Below, in pieces: positions 27,352-35,378 of a stretch of DNA of 64,000 nucleotides. The DNA comes from Lachnospiraceae bacterium (GTDB lineage Bacteria; Bacillota; Clostridia; Lachnospirales; Lachnospiraceae), in assembly GCA_016286555.1 (NCBI GenBank), contig JAEETA010000003.1, forward strand, positions 81,556 to 145,555, written 5' to 3'. The notes beneath the pieces were generated by a model. The model was not told the origin of the DNA. It saw nothing but the letters and a program-made list of their open reading frames with translations, and did no database searches. Made by a program: the position numbers and the translations under genes. The stretch's first letter is position 1. Each line of letters begins with the position of its first letter.

Positions 27352-27375
27352 GCTAAAAAAACGTAGTTTTTTAAG

Positions 27376-27408
27376 GCCGGTTCCCTGAAAAGGGAGCCGG
27401 CTTTTTTT
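27376..27408 (+). terminator. Strong intrinsic terminator of pnp
   Basis: GCCGGTTCCCT, GAAA tetraloop, AGGGAGCCGGC, seven T. Its T run overlaps the -35 box of the next promoter. Confidence 0.9.
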
Positions 27409-27435
27409 GACTTTACGGCCATTTTTTAATAAAAT
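27407..27435 (+). promoter_or_regulatory. Promoter of the following membrane-protein gene
   Basis: TTGACT, 17 nt, TAAAAT. The -35 box begins inside the pnp terminator's T run, so the two signals are fused back to back. Confidence 0.65.
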
Positions 27436-27489
27436 AATAGTATCTGTGCATTGCTCAAAATGCACTCGATCGAAGGAGCTGTTAGGGGC

Positions 27490-29337
27490 ATGAAGGGCTG
27501 GAAGAAATTCGCTTCCGACAAATGGTATATGATCCCTGTTTTGCTGTTTTTGGCAGTGGTGGGGATATTCTACGCTGTTGTCGGACAGAACAGCTACCTT
27601 GCAATTCATGACGACCTGGATCTGTTCATTCCCCAGTACCGCATCCTGAAGGAGACCCATTCCTTCTTCGCTCACAATACGGAGCTTCCCTTCCTGGGAG
27701 GCATCAGCAGAGATGCCTTTCCTTCGGAATTTTCCCTGTATTCCTTTTTGTTTATGCTGTTGCCGGATTATCCGGCCTATATCGCCGCGTATCTGCTGAA
27801 AGTCGTGATCGCTCTGGTTTCCTGTCTGCTGCTGGCAGATGACATGGCGAAGACCAAGGGCTTTGGTCCCGGCTTTGCGGAATCTCTTTCGGACAAGGGC
27901 CAGCGTGCCATTCTTTGGGGATGCAGCTTTGCCTACGGGATCCTGAATCTGTTCCCTGCCTTCGGTATCGCCTTTGCATCGATCCCGCTGGTGATCTACC
28001 TATTCCGGAAGGTTTACAGAGAGCCTTCACCCAAGTGGTTTGTGGCGCTGTTTTTCTATCCTCTGGTGTCCTATTTTTCCTACTTCGGACTCTTTATCCT
28101 GTTCTATGCTACCCTGGCCTGTCTGATCCTCTGGATCGGTTGCGGGATCCGGAAGAATCCTCCCGCAGGCTTCCGCGGACCGCAGAAAAAACTGTGCCTT
28201 TCTCTGCCGCTGGTGCTGGGGATCACAGTGCTTTCCCTGGGGTATATCCTCTGCGAGTACCGGTTGTTCGCCCTGTTCTTGCTGGGAGGGAGCGAGACCA
28301 TCCGCAGCTCCATCGTTCCCGGGGCGTTAAGCTGGAGCGAGGTTTTCAACACGGGCTGGTATGTGTGGCTCTACGGCATGATGCATGCTAATGACGCTCA
28401 CCAGTATGTGGTGCTGCCGGTGGTGGTGGTCTTTTTCCTGTTCCTGAACATTCGCTATATCGTGCGGGGAAAGGGACGGGATATTTTCCGGGATCCCTTC
28501 AATCTGGGCTTTGTGCTGCTGATCCTGAACGCTCTTTGTTACGGGCTCTATTACCGGGAGCCGGTGCGGAACGAGATCTCCGTGCTGGTGCCGCATCTGA
28601 CCGGATGGCAGTTTAACCGCACCATCTTTTTCAATCCATTCCTCTGGTACGGCCTCTTTTTCCTGGCCTGCTGCAGGGTCTACACCGAGACCCGGAAGGC
28701 GGAGCGGGAGACCACACGAAAGCTGGGAACTGCAGGGGTTTCAGTTGCAATCCTGCTGGCGGTGGGAGCAATCCTGCTGCAGCCCATGGAGTTTAACGAC
28801 CTGTACAATACCGCAGCCGGCACGGCTTACCGGATCGTCCGGGGAGAGTACAGCGACAATCTGAACTACCGGGAATTCTACAGCGAAGAGCTTTTTACCG
28901 AGATCAAGGAGGAGCTGGGATACGAAGGAGAGTGGTCCGTGGCCTACGGCCTGTATCCCGCAGTGCTGGAGTATAACGGCATCGCCACCCTGGACGGCTA
29001 TCTGGGGTACTACGGTCAGGACTATAAGGAGCGCTGGCGGGAGGTTATCGCCCCTGCGCTGGACAGGGTACCGGAATCCGCAAATTATTACGATAATTGG
29101 GGCGCCAGATGCTACCTGTATTGGGGCACCGATGTAACCGTGGATATGACCACCAAGTCCCTGCTGGGGCTTACGGATAGCGATATTTACATCAACACCC
29201 GGGCCCTGTCGGACATGGGATGCAGGTATCTGTTTTCCCGTCTTGAGATCGGCAATGCGGAGGAAGAAGGGCTATCTCTTGCAGGCAGATTTTCCTCCCC
29301 GGATTCGCCCTATGAAATCTACGTCTACACCCCGTAA
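27490..29337 (+). CDS. Large polytopic membrane protein, DUF6044/YfhO-like
   Basis: 615 aa with about 11-12 hydrophobic spans and a soluble C-terminal part. The loop after the first span has NSYLAIHDDLDLFIPQYRIL, an acidic motif in the position where GT-C-fold glycosyltransferases keep their catalytic Asp/Glu. The C-terminal region (about 455-615) is soluble. I recognise only a resemblance to the DUF6044/YfhO group of Firmicutes, whose members decorate cell-wall or lipid-linked glycans (YfhO glycosylates lipoteichoic acid); function here is inference. Start 27490 chosen over the track's TTG 27451 because AAGGAG/AGGGG precede the ATG and the first span then lies close to the N-terminus. Confidence 0.6.
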   Translation: MKGWKKFASDKWYMIPVLLFLAVVGIFYAVVGQNSYLAIHDDLDLFIPQYRILKETHSFFAHNTELPFLGGISRDAFPSEFSLYSFLFMLLPDYPAYIAAYLLKVVIALVSCLLLADDMAKTKGFGPGFAESLSDKGQRAILWGCSFAYGILNLFPAFGIAFASIPLVIYLFRKVYREPSPKWFVALFFYPLVSYFSYFGLFILFYATLACLILWIGCGIRKNPPAGFRGPQKKLCLSLPLVLGITVLSLGYILCEYRLFALFLLGGSETIRSSIVPGALSWSEVFNTGWYVWLYGMMHANDAHQYVVLPVVVVFFLFLNIRYIVRGKGRDIFRDPFNLGFVLLILNALCYGLYYREPVRNEISVLVPHLTGWQFNRTIFFNPFLWYGLFFLACCRVYTETRKAERETTRKLGTAGVSVAILLAVGAILLQPMEFNDLYNTAAGTAYRIVRGEYSDNLNYREFYSEELFTEIKEELGYEGEWSVAYGLYPAVLEYNGIATLDGYLGYYGQDYKERWREVIAPALDRVPESANYYDNWGARCYLYWGTDVTVDMTTKSLLGLTDSDIYINTRALSDMGCRYLFSRLEIGNAEEEGLSLAGRFSSPDSPYEIYVYTP

Positions 29338-29390
29338 AATGGGCATTTTTCAGTTTCTGCTTTTTTAATAAAATCTTTGCGTTTGATTCA

Positions 29391-29419
29391 TTGTATCGCG
29401 TTCCGGAAGCGTGCATAAT
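29391..29419 (+). promoter_or_regulatory. Promoter of the DUF5685-DnaJ unit
   Basis: TTGTAT, 17 nt, CATAAT, followed at once by a hairpin (29425-29448). Confidence 0.5.
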
Positions 29420-29424
29420 GAGGT

Positions 29425-29454
29425 GGAGTGGGTAGCAGTATCCGCTCCGCTTTT
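29425..29454 (+). terminator. Terminator-like hairpin in the DUF5685 leader
   Basis: GGAGTGGGTA, GCAG, TATCCGCTCC, GCTTTT: ten pairs including two G-U. It may terminate the preceding membrane-protein gene. Because it sits just downstream of the putative promoter at 29391, it could instead attenuate the following genes. Confidence 0.5.
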
Positions 29455-29518
29455 ATGTAATCGGATCATTTTTTGAACGGGCCTGCCGGGATCTTACGGC
29501 CGGTGCCGGGAGGATGAA

Positions 29519-30358
29519 ATGTTTGGATATGTGAACATCAACAAGCCGGAGATGAAGATCAAGGATTACGACACGTACCGGTCCTACTATTGCGGTCTGT
29601 GCACGGCGCTGAAGAAGTCCTGCGGTCTGTGCGGGCAGATGAGTCTGAGCTATGACATGACTTTTCTGTACGTGCTTCTCACGGATCTCTACGAGCCGGA
29701 GACCAGAGTGGTGAAACGCCGTTGTCTGGCGCATCCTTTTTCCACGCATCCTGCACGGATCAATGACATCGCCGAGTATGTGGCAGACATGAACGTACTA
29801 CTGACCTATTACAAATGTATGGACGACTGGCGGGACGAGAGGAAGATTCTGCGGCTTTGCTATGGCAAGGACCTGCGCAGATGCTCCCGTAAGCAGCGGA
29901 AGAAATACCGTGAGAAGATCCGGGTGATGCGTGGGCTGCTGGAGGATATCTGGACGAAGGAAAAGGAAAACTGCCAGGATCCGGATGTGATGGCCGGCCT
30001 CTTCGGTCAGATCATGTCCGAGGTTTTCGCTTACCGGAAGGATGAGTGGGAGGACGAGCTCCAGCGCATCGGCTTCAATCTGGGGAAGTTTATCTACCTG
30101 GTGGATGCCTATGAGGATATCCCCGAGGATGTGAAGAAAAATCGTTACAATCCTCTGAAGGAGCGCTATGAGGATCCGGATTTCGAGACGGATACCAGAA
30201 CGGCCCTGACCATGATCATGGCGGATTGCTGTAAGGATTTTGAAATCCTTCCTCTGTTGGAGGAATTGGATATTTTGAGAAACATTTTGTATTCCGGCGT
30301 CTGGTGCCGCTTTGAGACGATTCAGGCGGAGCGGGTAGGCAGAAAGGAACAGGAGTAA
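29519..30358 (+). CDS. DUF5685 family protein
   Basis: 279 aa, soluble and mostly helical. The N-terminus MFGYVNINKPEMKIKDYDTYRSYYCGLC and Cys pairs (YYCGLC, SCGLCGQMSLSYD) are characteristic of the DUF5685 group in Clostridia. The family has no known function; it regularly precedes a DnaJ-domain protein, as here (3 nt gap), suggesting a shared folding or assembly task. The cysteines could bind a metal. Confidence 0.8.
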   Translation: MFGYVNINKPEMKIKDYDTYRSYYCGLCTALKKSCGLCGQMSLSYDMTFLYVLLTDLYEPETRVVKRRCLAHPFSTHPARINDIAEYVADMNVLLTYYKCMDDWRDERKILRLCYGKDLRRCSRKQRKKYREKIRVMRGLLEDIWTKEKENCQDPDVMAGLFGQIMSEVFAYRKDEWEDELQRIGFNLGKFIYLVDAYEDIPEDVKKNRYNPLKERYEDPDFETDTRTALTMIMADCCKDFEILPLLEELDILRNILYSGVWCRFETIQAERVGRKEQE

Positions 30359-30361
30359 ACG

Positions 30362-31090
30362 ATGTATTTTGATCCGTACGCGGTCCTGGGGGTGTCCCGG
30401 GATGCCTCTGAGGAGGAGATCAAAAAAGCATACCGAAGCCTGAGCAGAAAATATCATCCCGACTCCAATGTGGGGAATCCGAATCAGGAGCAGGCAGAGG
30501 AAAAATTCAAAGAGATTCAGGCCGCATACAAGCAGATTATGAAGGAGCGGACGCAGGGGTACAGCAGCAATTTCAGCGGTTTTGGCGGAGGTACCTATGG
30601 CGGCGCTTCCGGTTCATCCGCCGGCAGTACGACCTGGGGAAGCACCAAGGCTTCCTGGGAGAGTGGCAATACTTCTTCGAAATATGGCGGAGAAGCCTGC
30701 GGCTATGAGGAGAACATGGTACTTCGGGCTGCGGGTAATTATGTTCGGAGTGGCTATTACAAGGAAGCCAGGAATCTGCTGGATGAGATCCCGTTTGATG
30801 AAAGAAACGCACGGTGGTATTATTACAGCGCATGTGCGAACAACGGTCTCGGAAACAACCTTCAGGCACTGTCCCACGCCCGCAGGGCGGTAGCGATGGA
30901 ACCTGCAAATCTGGAATACAGGTCCTTCCTGAACAAACTGGAAGTGGCGGGCGAATGGTACACCGAGCGGCAGTCCTTCTACGGATTCCCGGTGACCAGA
31001 GGGGACGATTATTGTCTGAAGATGTGCATCGCCAATCTGCTTTGCAATCTGGCCTGCGGTGGCAGCGGACTGTGTTGCGCAAGGTATTAA
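30362..31090 (+). CDS. J-domain protein with TPR-like region and Cys-rich tail
   Basis: 242 aa. Residues 1-68 are a J domain ([33 protein letters not shown]) with the HPD tripeptide that stimulates DnaK. A Gly/Ser-rich linker (about 65-110) and a helical repeat region resembling TPR (about 115-200, [26 protein letters not shown]) follow. The end is hydrophobic and Cys-rich ([21 protein letters not shown]). Gene order DUF5685-DnaJ-membrane protein suggests a small operon for some envelope or protein-assembly step; partner unknown. Confidence 0.85.
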   Translation: MYFDPYAVLGVSRDASEEEIKKAYRSLSRKYHPDSNVGNPNQEQAEEKFKEIQAAYKQIMKERTQGYSSNFSGFGGGTYGGASGSSAGSTTWGSTKASWESGNTSSKYGGEACGYEENMVLRAAGNYVRSGYYKEARNLLDEIPFDERNARWYYYSACANNGLGNNLQALSHARRAVAMEPANLEYRSFLNKLEVAGEWYTERQSFYGFPVTRGDDYCLKMCIANLLCNLACGGSGLCCARY

Positions 31091-31147
31091 TGACCGGTTC
31101 CGTTCGGCGAACGCTCAGCCGGGAATACGCGGGAGGGAGTTTTTGAC

Positions 31148-31555
31148 ATGGATGAAGAATTGCAAAAAGAGTTACAGTCTCTGAAACGGAGCCTTTTGAT
31201 CAACCGGATCCTGAACGGGGTCCTGCTGGCGGTGATGGTGGTGCTGCTGATCTGCGGTATCCGGATGATCCGGATCATCACTCCGGTGATTGACGATGTG
31301 AAGCAGATCTCGGACACCGTGGAGCGTCTGGAATCTCTGGATCTGGCGACGTTGATGGAGAATGTGGACAGCATCGAAACCCAGCTTTCCTCCGTGGACT
31401 GGGACAAGGTGGTGGACAAGATCGACGCCATCGATATGCAGGCTTTCAACGACGGACTGAACACCATCAAGAGCATCGATGTGGAGCAGTTCGGTAAGGC
31501 CATCGAAAATCTGAATTCCATCATGACGGCATTAAAGAGCCTGCCTTTCTTCTGA
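31148..31555 (+). CDS. Single-span membrane protein, 135 aa
   Basis: Short cytoplasmic N-terminus, one membrane helix (LNGVLLAVMVVLLICGIRMIRIITPVI, about 22-48), then an amphipathic coiled-coil-like extracytoplasmic part with repeated IDxxxxDxxxLxxI patterns. No family recognised. It follows the DnaJ gene by 57 bp with GGGAGGGAG as ribosome-binding site, so it likely belongs to the same operon. Confidence 0.7.
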   Translation: MDEELQKELQSLKRSLLINRILNGVLLAVMVVLLICGIRMIRIITPVIDDVKQISDTVERLESLDLATLMENVDSIETQLSSVDWDKVVDKIDAIDMQAFNDGLNTIKSIDVEQFGKAIENLNSIMTALKSLPFF

Positions 31556-31582
31556 TGGGACAGGACGCCTGAAGAAACAGAA

Positions 31583-31622
31583 AAAGCGGTATTTCCGATC
31601 ACTCGGAGATACCGCTTGTTTT
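31583..31622. terminator. Bidirectional terminator between converging genes
   Basis: AAGCGGTATTTCCGA / TCGGAGATACCGCTT with U-rich flanks on both strands lies between the + strand membrane protein and the - strand nrdG. Confidence 0.8.
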
Positions 31623-31648
31623 AGTGCCTGCTTTGTTCTATGGGCGGC

Positions 31649-32167
31649 TTATCCTTCCCACAGAACCACCTTCCCTGCTTTTCTGGAGGCCTTCACATCG
31701 ATGAGACGCTGATTCTCGGAACCGCGGAAGCGGAGCCTCAGATTGCGCTGGGCAAAGATGAACTCCCCGTCCACCAGGACGTCCAGCAGATCCAGAAGAC
31801 GGTGTACGTACTCGTCCCCTTCCGCCTCCCAGCGGAGCAGATCCTCGTAGAGGTAGCCGGTGTAGCTCCAGATGGTCTTGTCCGGAAAACGGTCGTGGAT
31901 CTTCTGAGCCAGGTCATAGACTACGGGACGGTTCTGGGATTCCATAGGCTCGCCCCCCAGGAAGGTAAAGCCGGAGATGTATTCATGATCGACGGCTTCC
32001 AGGATTTCCTTCTCGGTCTCTTCGGTATAAGGCTGGCCGAAGGTGAAGTTCCAGGTCTCGGCGTTAAAGCAGCCTTCGCAATGATGAGTGCAGCCGCTGA
32101 CAAAGAGTGACACCCGGACGCCGGGGCCGTCGGCCACATCGGTTTTCTTGATCACGGAGTAATACAT
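31649..32167 (-). CDS. nrdG: Anaerobic ribonucleotide reductase activating protein
   Basis: 172 aa radical SAM enzyme. The cluster-binding motif is seen as GCTHHCEGCFN (C-x3-C-x2-C), followed by GFTFLGGEPM, the SAM-binding GGE motif. It generates the glycyl radical on NrdD. It lies downstream of nrdD with a 94-bp gap that contains a terminator-like hairpin, suggesting lower expression than nrdD, in keeping with its catalytic role. Confidence 0.95.
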   Translation of the reverse strand: MYYSVIKKTDVADGPGVRVSLFVSGCTHHCEGCFNAETWNFTFGQPYTEETEKEILEAVDHEYISGFTFLGGEPMESQNRPVVYDLAQKIHDRFPDKTIWSYTGYLYEDLLRWEAEGDEYVHRLLDLLDVLVDGEFIFAQRNLRLRFRGSENQRLIDVKASRKAGKVVLWEG

Positions 32168-32212
32168 AAATGCAGGACCTCGCTTCGAAAATCTATTGGT
32201 GCAGTGAATGAA

Positions 32213-32246
32213 AAAGCCCTATCGGAAGCACTTCCGACAGGGCTTT
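32213..32246 (-). terminator. Attenuator hairpin between nrdD and nrdG
   Basis: Read on the minus strand: AAAGCCCTGTCGGAAG / CTTCCGATAGGGCTTT followed by more T. A 16-bp stem with one mismatch and a T run; partial termination here would set the NrdD:NrdG ratio. Confidence 0.7.
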
Positions 32247-32261
32247 CGATCTGTTGATGGA

Positions 32262-34394
32262 TTAAAGGTGAAGTACGCGTGCCTTGATCTCCTTGGTCTT
32301 TCCGGTGTTCCAGAAATTCTCACCAAGGTATCCGCAGGTGCGGCGGGTGACGTTCATCTTGGAATGATCCTTGTTGTGGCACTGAGGGCATTCCCACTCG
32401 TTGTCCGCATTGATGAGAATCTCTCCGTCGTAACCGCAGACATGGCAGTAATCGGACTTGGTATTGAACTCGCCGTACTGGATGTTCTCGGAGATGTACT
32501 TGATCACCGTCTTCACGGATTCCACATTCTGGGTCAGGTTCGGCACCTCGACGTAGGAGATGGCGCCGCCCAGAGACAGGTTCTGGAACTGACTCTCGAA
32601 TGCAAACTTGTCAAAGGCACTGATGGGCTCACGCACATCGATGTGATAGGAGTTGGTGTAGTAACCCTTGTCGGTGACGTTGGGGATGTCGCCGAACTTC
32701 TCGCGGTCGATCCTTGCGAAGCGGTAGCACAGGCTCTCTGCGGGAGTGCCGTAGAGTGCGAAACCGATGTTGGTCTCTGCCTTCCACTGCTTCACGGCGT
32801 CGTTCAGACGCTTCATGACCCGGAGTGCGAACTCCTTACCCACGGGATCGGTGTGGGACACACCCTTCATGGCGTAAGTGGTCTCGTAGAGGCCGATGTA
32901 GCCCAGGGAGATGGAAGAGTAGCCGCCGAAGAGGAGTTTATCAATGGTCTCGCCCTTCTTCAGACGGGCGATGGCACCGTACTGCCAGTGGATGGGGCTT
33001 ACATCGGATCTGATGCCCAGCAGAGCCTTGTGTCTGCACATCAAAGCTTCGAAGCAGATCTGGAGACGCTCATCCATGAGCTTCCAGAACTTCTCCTCGT
33101 CGCCCTTTGCCAGGATACCGATCTGGGGCAGGTTCAGGGAGACGACACCCTGGTTGAAACGGCCTTCGAACTTATACTCGCCGTTCTCGTCCTTCCAGGG
33201 AGCCAGGAAGGAGCGGCAACCCATGGGCGAGAAGACGTTGCCTTCGTAATTCTCACGCATCTTCTTTGCGGAGATGTAATCGGGATACATTCTCTTTGCG
33301 GAGCACTCGGCTGCCAGCTCGGTGACATAGTCATACTTGCCGCCCTTCAGGCAGTTGTTGTCGTCCAGAACGTAAACCAGCTTGGGGAAGGCGGGAGTCA
33401 CATAAACGCCCTTCTCATTCTTGGTTCCCTCGATGCGCTGGCGAAGGATCTCCTGGATGATCTCAACGGTCTCTTCAATATAAGGATCCGTATCGTCGAT
33501 GTGCAGGAACAGAGTGACGAAAGGAGACTGGCCGTTGGTGGTCATCAGGGTATTGATCTGATACTGGATGGTCTGGACGCCGCTCTTGAGCTCGTCACGG
33601 ACACGAAGCTTTACCACGCGCTCCTTGTCCTCCTGGGACATTGCGGAACCGAACTCCTCGTCCAGCTGACGGCGGAATTTATCACGGCTCTTGCGCAGGT
33701 ACTTGCCCAGGTGCTTGATGTTCACGGACTGGCCGCCGTACTGGTTGGAAGCCACTGCCGCGATGATCTGGGTGGTGACGGTGCATGCCACCTGGAAGCT
33801 CTTGGGAGACTCGATCATCTTACCGTTGATGGAGGTACCGTTGTCCAGCATGTCCTGAATATTGATCAGGCAGCAGTTGAAGATGGGCTGGATGAAGTAG
33901 TCCGCATCATGGAAGTGGATCACACCGTTGTCGTGTGCCAGGGAGATGTGCTCCGGCAGCAGAAGACGACGGGTAACATCACGGGAGACCTCGCCCGCGA
34001 TATAATCTCTCTGGGTGGAAGCGAGACGTGTATTCTTATTGGAATTCTCCTCAGCCAGCTCCTTGTTCTCGTCACGGATCAGCTTGAGGATGGACTCGTC
34101 GGTGGTATTGGACTTACGCAGCAGGCTGCGCTGATACCGGTAGACGATGTACTTCTTGGAAAGGGTGTATTTGTTGTGCTCGACCAGGCTCTCCTCGATC
34201 ATATCCTGGATGTGCTCCACGGTGAGGATCTTGCCCTGTGCGCTCTCAAGCTCGACATCGCGCAGGATCAGGTTGATCAGCTCGTCGCTGGCCCGCTCCG
34301 ATTCCTCCACCTCGTTGTTGGCTTTTTTGATAGCGGCTACTATTTTTTGTGCTTCATAGTCAACAATACGGCCGTCTCTTTTTTGAATCTTCAT
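32262..34394 (-). CDS. nrdD: Anaerobic ribonucleoside-triphosphate reductase (class III)
   Basis: 710 aa. An ATP-cone regulatory domain at the N-terminus (MKIQKRDGRIVDYEAQKIVAAIKKA), the glycyl-radical barrel, a zinc site (CHVCG ... CPQC), and the radical-bearing RRTCGYLGEN near the C-terminus. It makes dNTPs under anaerobic conditions, so it marks a strictly or facultatively anaerobic cell. Start is ATG 34394 with AAAGGAA upstream; the track's 34448 extends into the leader. A promoter with an operator-like dyad lies upstream. Confidence 0.97.
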   Translation of the reverse strand: MKIQKRDGRIVDYEAQKIVAAIKKANNEVEESERASDELINLILRDVELESAQGKILTVEHIQDMIEESLVEHNKYTLSKKYIVYRYQRSLLRKSNTTDESILKLIRDENKELAEENSNKNTRLASTQRDYIAGEVSRDVTRRLLLPEHISLAHDNGVIHFHDADYFIQPIFNCCLINIQDMLDNGTSINGKMIESPKSFQVACTVTTQIIAAVASNQYGGQSVNIKHLGKYLRKSRDKFRRQLDEEFGSAMSQEDKERVVKLRVRDELKSGVQTIQYQINTLMTTNGQSPFVTLFLHIDDTDPYIEETVEIIQEILRQRIEGTKNEKGVYVTPAFPKLVYVLDDNNCLKGGKYDYVTELAAECSAKRMYPDYISAKKMRENYEGNVFSPMGCRSFLAPWKDENGEYKFEGRFNQGVVSLNLPQIGILAKGDEEKFWKLMDERLQICFEALMCRHKALLGIRSDVSPIHWQYGAIARLKKGETIDKLLFGGYSSISLGYIGLYETTYAMKGVSHTDPVGKEFALRVMKRLNDAVKQWKAETNIGFALYGTPAESLCYRFARIDREKFGDIPNVTDKGYYTNSYHIDVREPISAFDKFAFESQFQNLSLGGAISYVEVPNLTQNVESVKTVIKYISENIQYGEFNTKSDYCHVCGYDGEILINADNEWECPQCHNKDHSKMNVTRRTCGYLGENFWNTGKTKEIKARVLHL

Positions 34395-34505
34395 AACTAA
34401 TTCCTTTCCCAAACCCAGTAAATATGCGTAAAAATAAGGGCGTAACAATCGTTATAGAAATCGCCCTTGACTCCACAAGATTTTGTATTCGGTTAGCCGG
34501 TCACT

Positions 34506-34522
34506 AACTACATCTTGTAGTT
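34506..34522 (-). promoter_or_regulatory. Operator-like dyad at the nrdD transcription start (NrdR-box candidate)
   Basis: AACTACA-TCT-TGTAGTT is a perfect 7-bp inverted repeat placed over the expected start site of the nrdD promoter. NrdR, the ATP-cone repressor of reductase genes, binds dyads of similar type and place; that assignment is inference. Confidence 0.55.
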
Positions 34523-34525
34523 TGT

Positions 34526-34554
34526 ATTATATGAGTCGACTCCCGAAAAAGCAA
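34526..34554 (-). promoter_or_regulatory. Promoter of nrdD-nrdG
   Basis: On the minus strand TTGCTT, 17 nt, TATAAT, giving a leader of about 125 nt before ATG 34394. Confidence 0.7.
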
Positions 34555-34626
34555 GTGGCTTACATAAATTAATTGGTGATTCTAAAAAATCTGTGAAAAT
34601 CTACAAAAAATCCCTGAGGGTTTTTG

Positions 34627-34657
34627 TTGACATTGAAGAATCGTTAGTCTATACTAA
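34627..34657 (+). promoter_or_regulatory. Promoter of the Fur-family gene, with dyad over the -10 box
   Basis: TTGACA, 17 nt, TATACT; the -10 box lies within TTAGT-CTAT-ACTAA (34644-34657), so a repressor bound there would block initiation. Confidence 0.7.
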
Positions 34658-34660
34658 CCA

Positions 34661-34691
34661 CTGTTGATAATCGTTTTTCAGTTATCAACAG
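34661..34691 (+). promoter_or_regulatory. Perfect 10-bp inverted repeat downstream of the Fur promoter
   Basis: CTGTTGATAA, 11 nt, TTATCAACAG. The GATAA/TTATC arms resemble halves of a Fur box; it lies about 130 bp before the regulator gene. Autoregulation is a reasonable inference. Confidence 0.5.
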
Positions 34692-34819
34692 CGTAGCGAT
34701 GCGGCAAATTCGCCGTGAGAGCGTCATGAGGCTGCGCAGGTCGGCGCGGCGCGGCGCCCCTCAGGGGGAAGTCTGCCGCAAAACGTTTCATCCCGGCCAT
34801 CGGCCGGATCGGAGGTACT

Positions 34820-35263
34820 ATGGAACAGACAAAAATGGTCAGCACCATGCAGAAGGATATCATCATCCAGCGCCTGCGGGAGCGGGGGTGCAGGATCACC
34901 AAGCAGCGCCTGATGCTGCTGGACATCATCCTGGAGGAGGATTGCTCCAGCTGTAAGGAGATCTTCTACAAGGCGGCCAAGATCGACAATACAATAGGAA
35001 CAGCCACGGTGTATCGCATGATCAACACCCTGGAAGAGGTGGGGGCCATCAGCCGCAAGAACATGTACCGTGTCGCTTGCGGTACGGAGTGCTGCGAGAA
35101 GGAAGCCTGCACCGTATATCTGAAGGACGGCGGTGTGCTGGATCTGAACGGAACGGTATGGAACCGTGTCATTCAGGAGGGGCTGCGTGCCTGTAAGCTG
35201 ATCCGCCCGGATCAGAGGGTGGCCTCGGTGGAGGCCGGCACCTGCGAATGCAGCTGTAAATAA
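34820..35263 (+). CDS. Divergent Fur-family transcriptional regulator
   Basis: 147 aa. The N-terminal winged helix is clearly Fur-like (RGCRITKQRLMLLDIILEE, IGTATVYRMINTLEEVGAI). The C-terminal half is not: the HHHDH-type metal site of Fur/Zur/PerR is absent, and cysteines dominate instead (ACGTECCEKEAC and the tail GTCECSCK, plus CSSCKE in the N-terminal part). It may sense metal, heme or thiol stress through these cysteines, but this cannot be decided from sequence. GGAGG precedes the ATG. Two dyads lie in its own promoter region. Its neighbours (map downstream, nrdD divergent upstream) do not reveal a target. Confidence 0.8.
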   Translation: MEQTKMVSTMQKDIIIQRLRERGCRITKQRLMLLDIILEEDCSSCKEIFYKAAKIDNTIGTATVYRMINTLEEVGAISRKNMYRVACGTECCEKEACTVYLKDGGVLDLNGTVWNRVIQEGLRACKLIRPDQRVASVEAGTCECSCK

Positions 35264-35378
35264 CGGATCCCCTCCCCGGAGCGGACGACAGAGGGCAGAG
35301 ATCCTACGGAGGTAGTGCTTTGAGTGCTCCGAAGTATCGGCCCCACACCACAAAATCAACAACAGGAGATGAACCGAC

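Noticed and set aside
25195-27675. 826-aa antisense ORF opposite pnp
   Set aside because: Spans pnp, its terminator and the next gene's start; composition is typical of a reverse-frame shadow.
32208-34400. 730-aa + strand ORF opposite nrdD
   Set aside because: nrdD is certain from motifs; the opposite frame has no recognisable domain and begins in the nrdD-nrdG hairpin.
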